Below are positions 44,432 to 53,791 of a DNA stretch of 64,000 nt, piece by piece. Location of the stretch: contig CAWDZQ010000003.1 of the NCBI GenBank assembly GCA_963807065.1, positions 1,054,001 through 1,118,000 on the forward strand, in the 5' to 3' direction. A program made the translations under genes and the position numbers. How positions within the stretch are numbered: position 1 is the first letter of the stretch; each line of letters starts with the position of its first letter. This stretch comes from CAWAND01 sp963807065. Lineage in GTDB: Bacteria; Chloroflexota; Anaerolineae; Anaerolineales; E44-bin32. A model generated the notes under the pieces. The model was not told where the DNA came from, made no database searches, and worked only from the letters and a program-made list of their open reading frames with translations.

Positions 44432-44740
44432 GCCGCGCTTCCCTTTGCCCGTCGCCGGTCGAGGTGCCCATGTGCGCCCGGTCCTGGATCCTCGGCCAAC
44501 GGGGCATATAGGTATCCAACCATGGCTCGCCGGGGCGGCATGGCGCATGTCCGCAGATGGCTCCCAGGCGTGGCATCCCTATTCAAGTACGACATATTGG
44601 TCGCCGCCCGCCGATTTTCCATTTGGACAGAAGGCGTAAGCTTCACTAGATTATAGAAGAGTGCCCTCCGCTCCAGCCAGCAGTTTGTGAAAGCCTTCAC
44701 AATATTGGCCGAGCGTTAATTCGGCCGGCGGGACAACAAA
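44432..44740. other. Non-coding gap upstream of the phosphoesterase operon
   Basis: About 310 bases. It holds a minus-strand TATAAT (44655-44650) and, just beyond its poor -35 (GGCTGG), the perfect palindrome 44685-44702. A leader of about 210 bases would follow. I see no gene in it. Confidence 0.45.
44685..44702. promoter_or_regulatory. Perfect TTGTGA-N6-TCACAA palindrome upstream of the phosphoesterase operon
   Basis: TTGTGA AAGCCT TCACAA. Its centre lies about 50 bp before the start point predicted from TATAAT at 44655-44650, a position more like an activator site (CRP-type) than a repressor block. Confidence 0.6.
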
Positions 44741-44770
44741 GCGGGCGGCGCAGATTGCTGCACCGCCCGC
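44741..44770 (-). terminator. Terminator of metK
   Basis: GCGGGCGG (minus 44770-44763) pairs with CCGCCCGC (44748-44741), with an inner GCAG/CTGC helix and ATTG-type loop, followed by TTTGTTG. It is 25 bases past the metK stop. Confidence 0.8.
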
Positions 44771-44794
44771 CCAACGCCCAAGGCTCCGGCAGAA

Positions 44795-46021
44795 TCAGGC
44801 GGTCGACCTGATGGCACCGATACTTGCTTGAAGCGCGGCCAGCCGGTCGAGGTTCTCCCATGGCAGGTCAAGGTCGTCGCGACCAAAGTGGCCGTAAGCT
44901 GCCGTCTGGCGGTAGATCGGGCGGCGCAGATCCAGATCGCGGATGATGGCCCCCGGACGGAGATCGAAGTGTTCATCAATCAGGCCCGAAATCTCTTCGT
45001 CCGGAAGCTCGCCGGTGCCGAAGGTCTCGACATTGATCGACAGGGGACGAGCAACCCCGATGGCGTAGGCCACCTGAATCTCACAGCGCTCAGCCAACCC
45101 GGCGGCCACGATGTGCTTGGCCACCCAGCGTGCTGCATAGGCACCGGAGCGGTCGACCTTGGTGGGATCCTTGCCGCTGAAGCACCCACCCCCGTGCCGG
45201 CCCATCCCGCCATAGGTATCGACGATGATCTTGCGACCGGTCAGGCCAGCATCGCCCAGGGGCCCGCCGACCACGAAGCGTCCAGTCGGGTTGACGTAGA
45301 TCTCCAGGTCGTCGTCGACCAGCTCTTCGGGAAGCTCTGGCCGGATGACGTGCTCAATTACCCCCTGGCGGATGTCGGCCTCGTCCACATCGGGACTATG
45401 CTGGGTGCTGACCAGAACTGTGGCAATCCGGTGGGGTTTGCCGTACCGGTATTCGACCGTGACCTGGGACTTTCCATCGGGCCGGACCCAATCCAGTAGG
45501 CCTTCTCTTCGGACGGTCGCCAGGCGGCGGGTCAGCTTGTGGGCGAGATAGATGGGCATGGGCATGAGGGTCGGCGTCTCGTTGCAAGCAAAGCCAAACA
45601 TCATGCCCTGATCGCCGGCGCCGATGTTCTCGATCTCGGCATCCGACATGCCGCCCTGCCGCGCTTCCAGCGCGTTGTCTACACCCTGAGCAATATCGCC
45701 GCTCTGCTTGGCGATCGCCGTCAACACACCGCAGGTGTTGCCGTCAAAACCTGTACGGCTGTCCTTGAAACCTATGTCGGTGATGACTCTGCGCACGACC
45801 TCATCGTAATTTACGTGGGCCGTGGTTGTGATTTCCCCTAGCAGGACGACAAACCCGGTCTTGGCGGCGGTTTCGAGGGCGACGCGTGATTTAGGGTCCT
45901 GCTCGAGACAGGCGTCGAGCACGGCATCGGAGACCTGGTCGCAAAGCTTATCCGGATGACCCTCGGTGACGGACTCGGACGTGAAGAAGTACTTGGGCGA
46001 AGCCATAAAGGTTGTGGACAT
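44795..46021 (-). CDS. metK: S-adenosylmethionine synthase
   Basis: This 408-residue enzyme makes SAM from methionine and ATP. It has the N-terminal SESVTEGHPDKLCDQVSDAV, the hexapeptide GAGDQGMMFGFA, and the glycine-rich GGGCFSGKDPTKVDRSGAYA (P-loop-like phosphate site). AAGGAG is eight bases before ATG. Expression is under a SAM-I riboswitch, a feedback loop on its own product. It is transcribed alone and ends at a strong hairpin. Confidence 0.97.
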   Translation of the reverse strand: MSTTFMASPKYFFTSESVTEGHPDKLCDQVSDAVLDACLEQDPKSRVALETAAKTGFVVLLGEITTTAHVNYDEVVRRVITDIGFKDSRTGFDGNTCGVLTAIAKQSGDIAQGVDNALEARQGGMSDAEIENIGAGDQGMMFGFACNETPTLMPMPIYLAHKLTRRLATVRREGLLDWVRPDGKSQVTVEYRYGKPHRIATVLVSTQHSPDVDEADIRQGVIEHVIRPELPEELVDDDLEIYVNPTGRFVVGGPLGDAGLTGRKIIVDTYGGMGRHGGGCFSGKDPTKVDRSGAYAARWVAKHIVAAGLAERCEIQVAYAIGVARPLSINVETFGTGELPDEEISGLIDEHFDLRPGAIIRDLDLRRPIYRQTAAYGHFGRDDLDLPWENLDRLAALQASIGAIRSTA

Positions 46022-46096
46022 GTTCGCAACTCCTTAAAGTTAAGCGAAATACCCCTTCGAAGCGAGAAGGGGCACCTTGATGGCTTGCGCCTCCCG

Positions 46097-46205
46097 CTCA
46101 TCTTCCAGATTCTTTCCTTCTGCCGGAATTGGCACCACATCAGTTGGGCATCCTGATAGGTTGCCGAGGCTTCGCAGGGCCGGTCCCTCCGCCTCTCTGG
46201 ATAAG
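46097..46205 (-). ncRNA. SAM-I riboswitch (S box) upstream of metK
   Basis: The minus strand reads CTTATCCAGAGAGGCGGAGG, then GGACCGGCCCTGCGAAGCC and CGGCAACC, then GGTGCCAATTCCGGCAGAAG, and closes with GATGAG pairing to CTTATC. These are the conserved S-box elements in the right order, including the kink-turn. It is about 76 bases before metK. A downstream hairpin (46072-46052, CCCCTTC/GAAGGGG) may be the terminator, though its T-run is weak. Confidence 0.95.
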
Positions 46206-46226
46206 GGGTCGATCAGTTGTCCGGGC

Positions 46227-46255
46227 ACTATACCACAGGCCAAACCGAGCGTCAA
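46227..46255 (-). promoter_or_regulatory. Promoter of the SAM-I/metK transcript
   Basis: TTGACG (46255-46250), a 17-base spacer and TATAGT (46232-46227), 5 of 6 in each box, about 20 bases upstream of the riboswitch. Confidence 0.82.
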
Positions 46256-46408
46256 TTTTGCACATCCCGGCGGCACTGCCCTTGCACTGAGTCACCGGGC
46301 AGTCGCGTAATGTGACAGACGGACCCTTGACAGTTTGGTCATTTTCCAGATGATGGTGTCTGCGCAGATGGAGCACCCCTACCGGAACGCTGGAGTGGAT
46401 TGTAACCA

Positions 46409-48415
46409 ATGATGCACAAGGCACGCCCACTGGGCGTTCGACAACGAGCAGGGGGTTCACGGGCGCGGATTCTCCGCAGCTGCCTGGCGCTCGGCGTTAT
46501 CCTTCTCTCCGCCGGCTTGATTCTGACCGGCACCGGTGAAGGCGCATGGTCGACCCAGGCGGCGATGGTCGCCAACCTTCGGGGCACGGTCGTGGATGCG
46601 GCCAGCGGTGCCCCCGTGGCCGGCGCCCACATCTCCACCGCCAGCATCGGCGTTTCCACCACGTCGGACACCAATGGCCGGTTTGCCATCTCAAACATCC
46701 CTGTCTCCAAGCTCGTCACGACCACCACCTTCACCATTTCCACCTTGGGCTACGGTGACTGGACTCTTCACGGCGCACGGCTGCTCGCCGGCGACACGCT
46801 TATCTTGAAAGCCGAACTGAAGCCGTCACCGGTCACCATACAGATTCCCGACCCGCAGGTTCTGGAGGCAAATCGCGCTGCTCTTGGGCCCGAAATCGCC
46901 AGCCCGCTCGACCTGTCCCCGCCTGCCGAGGACCAGACCAACGCGCCGCTCCCGGCGACCATCCGGGTGCGCGTCACCGGCTACGCCTACTGTGATCCGG
47001 GCCGGCCCTACACGGTGGAAACGCTCGACTTCAAGGACTACGCCAAGCACGTCTTGCCGGCTGAGTGGCCAAACTATTGGATCGGCGAGTCGCTGCGCGC
47101 CGGCGCTATGGCGGTCAAGATGTACGCCTGGTCATACATCGCCGCCGGCGGCAAGTGGCCGGACGCCGATGTCTACGACAGCACCTGCGATCAGGTTTAC
47201 CTCCCCGCCGTCGAATACCAAAGCACCAACGAGGCGGTGGACTTCACTTGGAATTGGCGCATGACGTGGGCATCGACGCAAACCCTGGTGCGGGCCTTTT
47301 ACAGGGCCCAGGCCTCCCAGTGCCCATCGGAATTGGTGGGTGCCTGCATGGGTCAGGTCGAGTCCAACACTCTCGCAGGGAACCGCTACACGTGGGACGA
47401 AATCCTGGCCTTTTTCTATACCAACAACGGAGGAATTGTCCTCACACCGGTGTGGGATCCCCCCGGCGGCTACTCGCTGCGCTTTGAGGGCAACGGATAC
47501 GGCAATCTCGACCGGGTGAGAATCAAACTCGACAACCCTGCCCGCCCGATCGATGTTGGCGGAGATTTCACCATTGAGTGGTGGATGAAAGCCACCCCGG
47601 GCGAGAACGGTACGACCGTTTGCAGCGCCGGCGACGGCGCCTGGCTGGGCGGCAATACCTTCTTCGATAGGGACATTAACGGACCCGGAGATTATGGCAA
47701 GTACGGCATTTCGCTGATGAACGGGCGTATCGCGTTCGGTGTGAACAACGGGTCAACCGGTGTTACTCTGTGCGGATCGTCCAACGTGGCCAACGGCAGC
47801 TGGCACCACCTCGTCGTGCAACACCGGGCGAGCGACGGTCAGTTGCAGATCTACGTTGACGGTGCGCTCGATAACCAGGCCGCCGGCCCGACCGGAGACC
47901 TCAGCTACCGGGACAATCGAACACCGGCGGTTTCGCGCGATCCCTATCTGGTGGTCGGCGCCGAGAAGTTCGACACCGATAGCAATCTGTATCCCTCTTT
48001 CCGCGGTTGGATCACGGAGATCAGGATATCGACCGGTCTGCGCTACGCTGGCGCCTACCCAACGCCCAGCAGCCGCTTCTCGACCGACGGCTCAACCGTG
48101 GGCCTGTACCACTTCGGCCAGGGCTATGGCGATCCGATCCACGACTCGTCTGGCGCTTCTGGGGGTCCCAGCGACGGCCAGCGCGAGTATGGCGGTTCGG
48201 TCAACGGCCCAGAGTGGACCTACGACAGTCCCTGGTATGTGCCGCCTCCCACGCCGACCCCCACGCTCCCTTCGCCGGGAATTCACAAACTCTTCATCCC
48301 CTTGGTTATCAGCGATCAACCCTCGCCGAGCTCAGGCGGCGCAAGTTCGATCCAATGGCAGGGCACGCCAACCCCGGGAGCGCCATCTACCCCAACTCCC
48401 GGTGGGACGCCTTGA
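46409..48415 (+). CDS. Exported SpoIID-like protein with N-terminal CarboxypepD-type and C-terminal LamG domains
   Basis: This is a 668-residue envelope protein. A basic N-terminus and helix (SCLALGVILLSAGLILTG) are followed by a carboxypeptidase-regulatory-like domain (NLRGTVVDAASGAPVAGAHI, about 55-130), a SpoIID/LytB domain (about 190-345: VETLDFKDYAKHVLPAEWPN, SLRAGAMAVKMYAWSYI, TYTWDEIL-like YTWDEILAFF), and a LamG domain (about 355-590: FTIEWWMKATPGENG). The KLFIPLVISDQ tail motif is near residue 630, followed by a Thr/Pro-rich end. SpoIID proteins cleave or activate cleavage of peptidoglycan glycan. Paired with the next gene. Confidence 0.85.
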   Translation: MMHKARPLGVRQRAGGSRARILRSCLALGVILLSAGLILTGTGEGAWSTQAAMVANLRGTVVDAASGAPVAGAHISTASIGVSTTSDTNGRFAISNIPVSKLVTTTTFTISTLGYGDWTLHGARLLAGDTLILKAELKPSPVTIQIPDPQVLEANRAALGPEIASPLDLSPPAEDQTNAPLPATIRVRVTGYAYCDPGRPYTVETLDFKDYAKHVLPAEWPNYWIGESLRAGAMAVKMYAWSYIAAGGKWPDADVYDSTCDQVYLPAVEYQSTNEAVDFTWNWRMTWASTQTLVRAFYRAQASQCPSELVGACMGQVESNTLAGNRYTWDEILAFFYTNNGGIVLTPVWDPPGGYSLRFEGNGYGNLDRVRIKLDNPARPIDVGGDFTIEWWMKATPGENGTTVCSAGDGAWLGGNTFFDRDINGPGDYGKYGISLMNGRIAFGVNNGSTGVTLCGSSNVANGSWHHLVVQHRASDGQLQIYVDGALDNQAAGPTGDLSYRDNRTPAVSRDPYLVVGAEKFDTDSNLYPSFRGWITEIRISTGLRYAGAYPTPSSRFSTDGSTVGLYHFGQGYGDPIHDSSGASGGPSDGQREYGGSVNGPEWTYDSPWYVPPPTPTPTLPSPGIHKLFIPLVISDQPSPSSGGASSIQWQGTPTPGAPSTPTPGGTP

Positions 48416-48613
48416 GGCATCTCGGCTGTTCTGTGATCTCATCCGGGGGCGAGGACACCTTGGTCAAACCGCCCTCCCCCGGCAAACCCGCCGGTCGTTT
48501 GATCGTGACGTCAGGCAGAACCGTATTCGTATTGGATCCATCGGGCGATATCCGGGGAGACTGCGGCCAGATTGTAGCCCGGCTGGCATGAATATGGCAC
48601 CAAGCAGACCGTC

Positions 48614-51037
48614 ATGACGATAAAGAATGGGCCGACGCCGATGGCGACGGCCTCTCCCAATGCGCTCTCTCTCGCCTCCGCCCAAAGGCGTCCCACCCCA
48701 AGGACTTGGGGAGCACGACCGCGTCCGCTCCATGGACTGATCCTCGGCGCCGCGCTGGCAGGATTGGCTTTGCTTGGCCCCTCTCCTACCACGCCTTTGG
48801 CTGATATCCCGCTGGGTGGCCCGTCGGGTCTCGGCTCAACCGGGCTCATTCCCCTGGCCCAGGTTCCGAGCGAAAACTCAGAGATCGCCATGGGGGCGGG
48901 TGCGTCCTTACACAGCGGTCTGTCCCAGCCCGCCCTTCCGAGGCTCTCCATGGCAGCATCCGGCCGGGGCGCATTCTCTTACGCCGGCTGGTTTCCCGAC
49001 TCCCTCTTTGCCTGGCTCGATCCTTCGGCGACGAGCGGATCCGCCCTGGCCTCGCGGCTCGCCCAGGCTGGCCTGCTTGGAACCGTCATCTCGGACGGCC
49101 AGTTTGTCTGGGGCCCGAACGTGGATCGGTTCGATCTGGCGGGTTTCCTGAACGAGAGGGGGTCGCCGCTCACCGATTATGTGGACGACATCGCCCTGTG
49201 GGCAGACTACACGAGCGTCAACCCGCAGGTCCTGCTGACCGTCCTGCAGATGCAGCATCACCTGGTTGACGGGCCCCCGCCGTCCATGACCGCTGACGAA
49301 GTCCGATCGACCATCCAGACCACGTCGTTGCAGCTGGCCAAGGCATTCTACGAGCACCTCTACACCTTTGGGTCTCGCCGTCCTACGGATTCCATCAATG
49401 CCTCGGAAGAGCCCTTGGTCCCCCTGGCAGACGGCTCGACGGCGCAACTCGACCCGCTGCTTTCTTCCGGAACGTTTGCCGTCGGCTCCGTCCTGGGTGC
49501 CTCGAGCGATTTGGACACCTGGCAAATGCAGATGTCATCTGGGGGCCAGGGGAGCTTCATCCAGACTTTCGTGTCGATGTTTCCCAGCGCCGATCCCACC
49601 AGCCTGGCGAATGACATCGATCCCGTCTCGTCTCCACCTGACAGCCTGCTCCAGTTTCCCTTCCCGCTGGGGGCGACGTGGACCTTCGGCGGACCCCACA
49701 GCTGGAATGGGGACAGCACGCCTCCCTTCTCTTCCATGGATTTCTTTCTGAGGGGCGGAACCTGCGCTGCGCCGCCCTTCTACTACGCCGTGGCCGCTGC
49801 CGGCGGCTCCGCGTACCATCCATCCAACTACAGCTGCTGGATTGAGATCACCCACGGTGGAGGCTGGACCACCAGCTACTACCACCTGCGCAACACATTT
49901 ACCGGCAGCTCGGTGCAGAGAAACTGGCTGATGGGTTCCATCGCTTGCCAGACCTGTGCCGGTGGTTACGCCACCGGACCCCACGTCCACTTCAGCCTGA
50001 AGTACAACGGAGCCTACATCAGCCTGGAAGGGGTGAAGCTCACAGGTTGGACAGTCCACGTGGGCTCGACGGCCTACACCTCGGGCTATATCGCGCGAGA
50101 TGGCGTCACGCTCAATCCGTACGCCAGCGTGCTCAATGACTATGACACCTACTACCCACTCACTGACCACTCACTTCGCTTCTACGGGAACGGCACGGGC
50201 GACATTGACCGGGTGAAGATTCGAGTCGATGATCCGGCCAACGATAATCCCGGACCGCCCGTGGACGTCGGCGGCGGTGATTTCACCATCGAGTGGTGGA
50301 TGAAAGCCGCCCCCGGAGAGAACAACGCCGATGCGATCACCTGCGGGGCGAACAACAACTGGGTCCACGGCAACACCTTGCTGGATCGGAGCCGCAAGGA
50401 CAACGACAATGACTTCGGCATCTCGATGGCAGGAGGGACGATTGCTTTTGGAGTTGGCGGGGCTGGAACCGGCGACTTCACACTTTGTGGACTGCTGCCG
50501 GTTAATGACGGGCTGTGGCACCACATCGCCGTCGAACGACGCCGCAGCGACGGCCATCTGTGGATTTTCGTGGATGGCAAACTGGATACTCAGGCTGACG
50601 GCCCCGACGGTGACATTTCCTACCCGGACACCGGTGTGCCAGCTCATACATGCGGGCCATCCGGCGACCAGTCGTGTTCGTCAACCGATCCCTTCCTCGT
50701 GCTGGGAGCAGGTAAGTTCGACCTTGGGAGCGCCTTCCCGCCTTTTAGCGGCTGGATGGATGAGATGATGGTTTCCAACTCACTCCGCCATGGCAGCAAC
50801 TTCTCGCTGCCTTCGGCGGCCTATTCGCCCGATGCCAGCACCGTCGCTCTGTACCATTTTGATGAGGGCACGGGGACCATGCTTGACGATTTGTCCGGCT
50901 ACCCAGGCGGGCCGAGTAACGGCCTCCTCTCAGTTGGAGGCAGCCCTGCTGGACCCGTCTGGTCAGACCTTTCGTCCTGGTCAAGCCTGGCGACGCCTTA
51001 CAAGCTCTATTTTCCGATGGTGATCAACCAGCCCTGA
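48614..51037 (+). CDS. Exported M23 (LytM) peptidase-like protein with LamG domain
   Basis: This is an 807-residue protein. Signal-anchor at about 40-60 (GLILGAALAGLALLG); a helical region (about 130-330); an M23 domain (about 355-500) with FGGPHSWNGDSTPPFSSMDF (metal His and Asp) and ATGPHVHFSLKYNG (HxH); a LamG domain (about 515-770: FTIEWWMKAAPGENN), closely related to that of the upstream gene; and the terminal KLYFPMVINQP. M23 enzymes cut peptide cross-links, complementing the SpoIID-like partner 198 bp upstream. It is likely surface-exposed. Confidence 0.87.
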   Translation: MTIKNGPTPMATASPNALSLASAQRRPTPRTWGARPRPLHGLILGAALAGLALLGPSPTTPLADIPLGGPSGLGSTGLIPLAQVPSENSEIAMGAGASLHSGLSQPALPRLSMAASGRGAFSYAGWFPDSLFAWLDPSATSGSALASRLAQAGLLGTVISDGQFVWGPNVDRFDLAGFLNERGSPLTDYVDDIALWADYTSVNPQVLLTVLQMQHHLVDGPPPSMTADEVRSTIQTTSLQLAKAFYEHLYTFGSRRPTDSINASEEPLVPLADGSTAQLDPLLSSGTFAVGSVLGASSDLDTWQMQMSSGGQGSFIQTFVSMFPSADPTSLANDIDPVSSPPDSLLQFPFPLGATWTFGGPHSWNGDSTPPFSSMDFFLRGGTCAAPPFYYAVAAAGGSAYHPSNYSCWIEITHGGGWTTSYYHLRNTFTGSSVQRNWLMGSIACQTCAGGYATGPHVHFSLKYNGAYISLEGVKLTGWTVHVGSTAYTSGYIARDGVTLNPYASVLNDYDTYYPLTDHSLRFYGNGTGDIDRVKIRVDDPANDNPGPPVDVGGGDFTIEWWMKAAPGENNADAITCGANNNWVHGNTLLDRSRKDNDNDFGISMAGGTIAFGVGGAGTGDFTLCGLLPVNDGLWHHIAVERRRSDGHLWIFVDGKLDTQADGPDGDISYPDTGVPAHTCGPSGDQSCSSTDPFLVLGAGKFDLGSAFPPFSGWMDEMMVSNSLRHGSNFSLPSAAYSPDASTVALYHFDEGTGTMLDDLSGYPGGPSNGLLSVGGSPAGPVWSDLSSWSSLATPYKLYFPMVINQP

Positions 51038-51382
51038 CAAGGCACAGGCCTTGGCGGCGACCTGCTGCCGATTGCCATTCCAACGCCCACTTTCTGCGAC
51101 TTATAGACGGGCTAGGTCATTCGGGGTCCTTCCGAACCAACCCATCCACACCTTGTGCCCCCACGGCTCCAGTCTGGCTGACGTATTGTCGCCGGCTGCA
51201 AGCATCTGGTTGGCAAGGGATGGAGAGTCCGCAGATGAGCCCTTGTCAGGCTGCGCGATTGGTTGACCAGATAGCCTCAGATTGTGTCCCATATCCAAGC
51301 GGGGTACCCCGGACCGCCGATTCCCGACGCGGGCTCCGCCTCCATGCTGCGCCGAGTCTTAACCGAATTCTCATGAGTTCCA
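51038..51382. other. Non-coding gap before the cytochrome gene
   Basis: About 345 bases with no gene, hairpin of note or promoter that I can defend. Confidence 0.4.
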
Positions 51383-52048
51383 ATGTCATCTGCGGCTAGG
51401 ATGAACAGGATCCCAGCCCCTACATGCCAAAAGAGTGTCGTGTCCAAGCACAAACGACGGTCGAAGACCAGCCTGAAAGCCAGACTTCGTCGCCCCGCCT
51501 ATTTCATCCCGGGGGCTGTATTGCTCCTTGCCTTGGCGCTCAGCCTGTCAAGCATGGTCTATGCCGCCCATCTTGAGGGGTCGGACAGCTTCTGCGCATC
51601 CTGTCATACGCAGCCCGAATCGCAGTACTTTGAAAGGACGCAGCAGCAGACTTCGGTGGATCTGGCCAGCTTCCATCAGACGAAGGACATCCGCTGCATC
51701 GATTGCCATTCGGGCTCGGGTGTGACCGGTCGCGTTGGAGCGTTTATGGTGGGCGGCAAGGATCTGGTGGCCTTCCTCACCCACACCGACCATCAGCCCG
51801 CTCCGCTCACCGTCCCGATCGGCGACGGCAATTGCCTCAAGTGCCACAGTGACGTGACCCAGACCCGCAGCTTCAATCGGCACTTCCATGCTTTCCTTCC
51901 GCAATGGCAGGCCCAAGACCCCAATGCTGCCTCATGCGTCGACTGTCACACGTCGCACACGACCGGCGGGGATTCCTCCCTGCAGTTCCTTCAAGAGGGG
52001 CCCACAGGGCAGGTTTGCCAGGATTGTCACGGCTCGTTCCACAGGTAA
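51383..52048 (+). CDS. Membrane-anchored pentaheme c-type cytochrome (NapC/NirT-like)
   Basis: This 221-residue protein has a basic N-terminus, one membrane helix (FIPGAVLLLALALSLSSMVY, about residues 50-70) and five CxxCH heme sites: CASCH, CIDCH, CLKCH, CVDCH and CQDCH. The first site, directly after the helix, fits quinol-oxidising NapC/NirT-type cytochromes, though those usually carry four hemes. No reductase partner is adjacent; an exported subtilase gene follows convergently. The start is uncertain: ATGs at 51383 and 51401 and a later GTG are all possible. Confidence 0.85.
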   Translation: MSSAARMNRIPAPTCQKSVVSKHKRRSKTSLKARLRRPAYFIPGAVLLLALALSLSSMVYAAHLEGSDSFCASCHTQPESQYFERTQQQTSVDLASFHQTKDIRCIDCHSGSGVTGRVGAFMVGGKDLVAFLTHTDHQPAPLTVPIGDGNCLKCHSDVTQTRSFNRHFHAFLPQWQAQDPNAASCVDCHTSHTTGGDSSLQFLQEGPTGQVCQDCHGSFHR

Positions 52049-52324
52049 CCCAGACGGGCGTCTCTGCCCCCTCAGGTGACCATCAACGGTTTGCCCTCCT
52101 GCATCAACCAACAAAGAGCGGCATGAGCTCTGCCGCTTGCCATTTACAGAATTCCGACCCTTTTGCAGCTGACAGACGCCTGCGCCATCTGCTCCCTGCT
52201 GGGGCCAACCGGAATGGCCGCAGGCGTGTACCTTGGTCATGGCTGGAGGGATTGAAGCCGGTTTGGCGGGAATCGGGTGGAAAGCCGGTTGATTCCGATC
52301 CTGTGCCGGCGCAGAGATGGAGGT
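52049..52324. other. Short gap between cytochrome and subtilase genes
   Basis: About 276 bases between convergent genes; I see no gene and no clear terminator. Confidence 0.35.
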
Positions 52325-53791
52325 CTAGGGACCTTGGATGATCAAGGGCAGGTAGAAGGTATGAGGGGGCACAGTACTCACGAGCGTTAGAGCCGAATCC
52401 ACCTGGACCCGAGGTTTGCTGACGCCCGGGTTGCCATTTCGTTCATCGGTAATGATCACCCCGGAAGACGTCAGCGCCGAAAGCACGTCGCTGACGCTTG
52501 CATCGGGTGCCTTCGATTTAACCAGCGCCCAGACCCCGGCGACATGCGGTGCCGCCATGGACGTACCGTTCCAGGTCTGGAATCCTCCCCCCGGAACCGA
52601 CGATGTGATTGTCGAACCTGGCGCAAACAGCGACATCAAGGCTGAGACGTTGGAATAGGAGGCGACCCTGTCTGCCCCTCCGGATGTGTCCGAATCGGTG
52701 GATGCTCCCACGCTGATGGCGGTCGAGATGCACGCCGGCAAGGCGAGGGCATTGGTGAAGGCGCTGTTCCCGGCGGCGATCACCGTGGCGATTCCGGCAC
52801 TGCGCAAGTTGTCGATCGCCAGTTTGCGCGGATCGTCATCACAGGCACTTGTGTAACCCCCGCTGCCCAAACTCATGTTGGCGGCGGCGATGTTGTAGCT
52901 GCTGCGCAGGCTGTACACCCAATCCAAGCCGCTTATCTGATCGGACGGGTAGCTGAGAGCACAGGGGGCGAGCAATCCATATCCACTGCAAGTGGCCTCG
53001 TCAAATTGGGAGAAGATCTGGACGGCAATCAAATCGGCGTCCCTGGCTACGCCCGAGAAGGTCGTCCCCTTTCCGGCAGCGATGCCGGCCACGTGAGTGC
53101 CATGGTCACAACCTTCCGTAGTGATCGGGCAGTTGACCCCAGCACCAGGGCCAATTTGTTCGGGCAGGCCATTCGGGCAGACTGTATAGTCGGTTGAACC
53201 CCCGCCCGAGAAACATGCCTCGGCAACAACTTTCCCGCTCAAGAAGGAATGAGAACTATCGACACCGGTGTCAAGAATGGCGACGGCCCAACCTGTTCCC
53301 GTGTAGCCGGCGGCCCATGCGCTGTCGGCGCCGATCAGGGGAACGCTCGACGCCAGAGTTGGCGGTTCAAGCTCATCAGGCTGAACGCTCTCGACCTCCG
53401 GGCTGTCCTGGAGATCCTGGAGCTGTTCGGGTGTGACCTGCATCGCCATGAGCGGCAGGTTGGCGTATTTCCTGGCTGTGAGCTGCCCACGTTGCGCCAG
53501 ACGGTCGATCACCGCCCGTTGTGCATGGGCGATTCGCTCACGCTGCTCCGCCGCTACCGCAGGATCGCCAGCAGCACTCGAAGAGAATCCGACTCGCAGA
53601 CGGACGATGACCCTGACCTGGCCGTCCAGCCTGGCCCGATCGACCAGGGCGTCCATCGGCGTCCCATCCCGCCCGAACGCTGTGCCCTGCCGTGCTGACG
53701 CCGCCGTCGCGCTCATTCCGGTGAGCGCGACCAAGATTGTGGCCAAGAGGATCGTCAGCCCTACTCTTCGCAGCGTATACGAAACTTTCAC
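52325..53791 (-). CDS. Exported subtilisin-family serine protease (S8)
   Basis: This is a 488-residue protease. Signal peptide RVGLTILLATILVALTGMSA; I9-type propeptide (about 45-135: DGQVRVIVRLRVGF, LPLMAMQVTPEQL); catalytic domain with Asp in WAVAILDTGVDSSHSFL, His in GCDHGTHVAGIAAGKG, the oxyanion Asn in IAAGNSAF and Ser in NGTSMAAPHVAGVW. The C-terminus is HTFYLPLIIQGP, the tail shared with the two LamG envelope proteins upstream. There is no other C-terminal domain. It is probably secreted or cell-surface, for scavenging or processing. Confidence 0.92.
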   Translation of the reverse strand: MKVSYTLRRVGLTILLATILVALTGMSATAASARQGTAFGRDGTPMDALVDRARLDGQVRVIVRLRVGFSSSAAGDPAVAAEQRERIAHAQRAVIDRLAQRGQLTARKYANLPLMAMQVTPEQLQDLQDSPEVESVQPDELEPPTLASSVPLIGADSAWAAGYTGTGWAVAILDTGVDSSHSFLSGKVVAEACFSGGGSTDYTVCPNGLPEQIGPGAGVNCPITTEGCDHGTHVAGIAAGKGTTFSGVARDADLIAVQIFSQFDEATCSGYGLLAPCALSYPSDQISGLDWVYSLRSSYNIAAANMSLGSGGYTSACDDDPRKLAIDNLRSAGIATVIAAGNSAFTNALALPACISTAISVGASTDSDTSGGADRVASYSNVSALMSLFAPGSTITSSVPGGGFQTWNGTSMAAPHVAGVWALVKSKAPDASVSDVLSALTSSGVIITDERNGNPGVSKPRVQVDSALTLVSTVPPHTFYLPLIIQGP

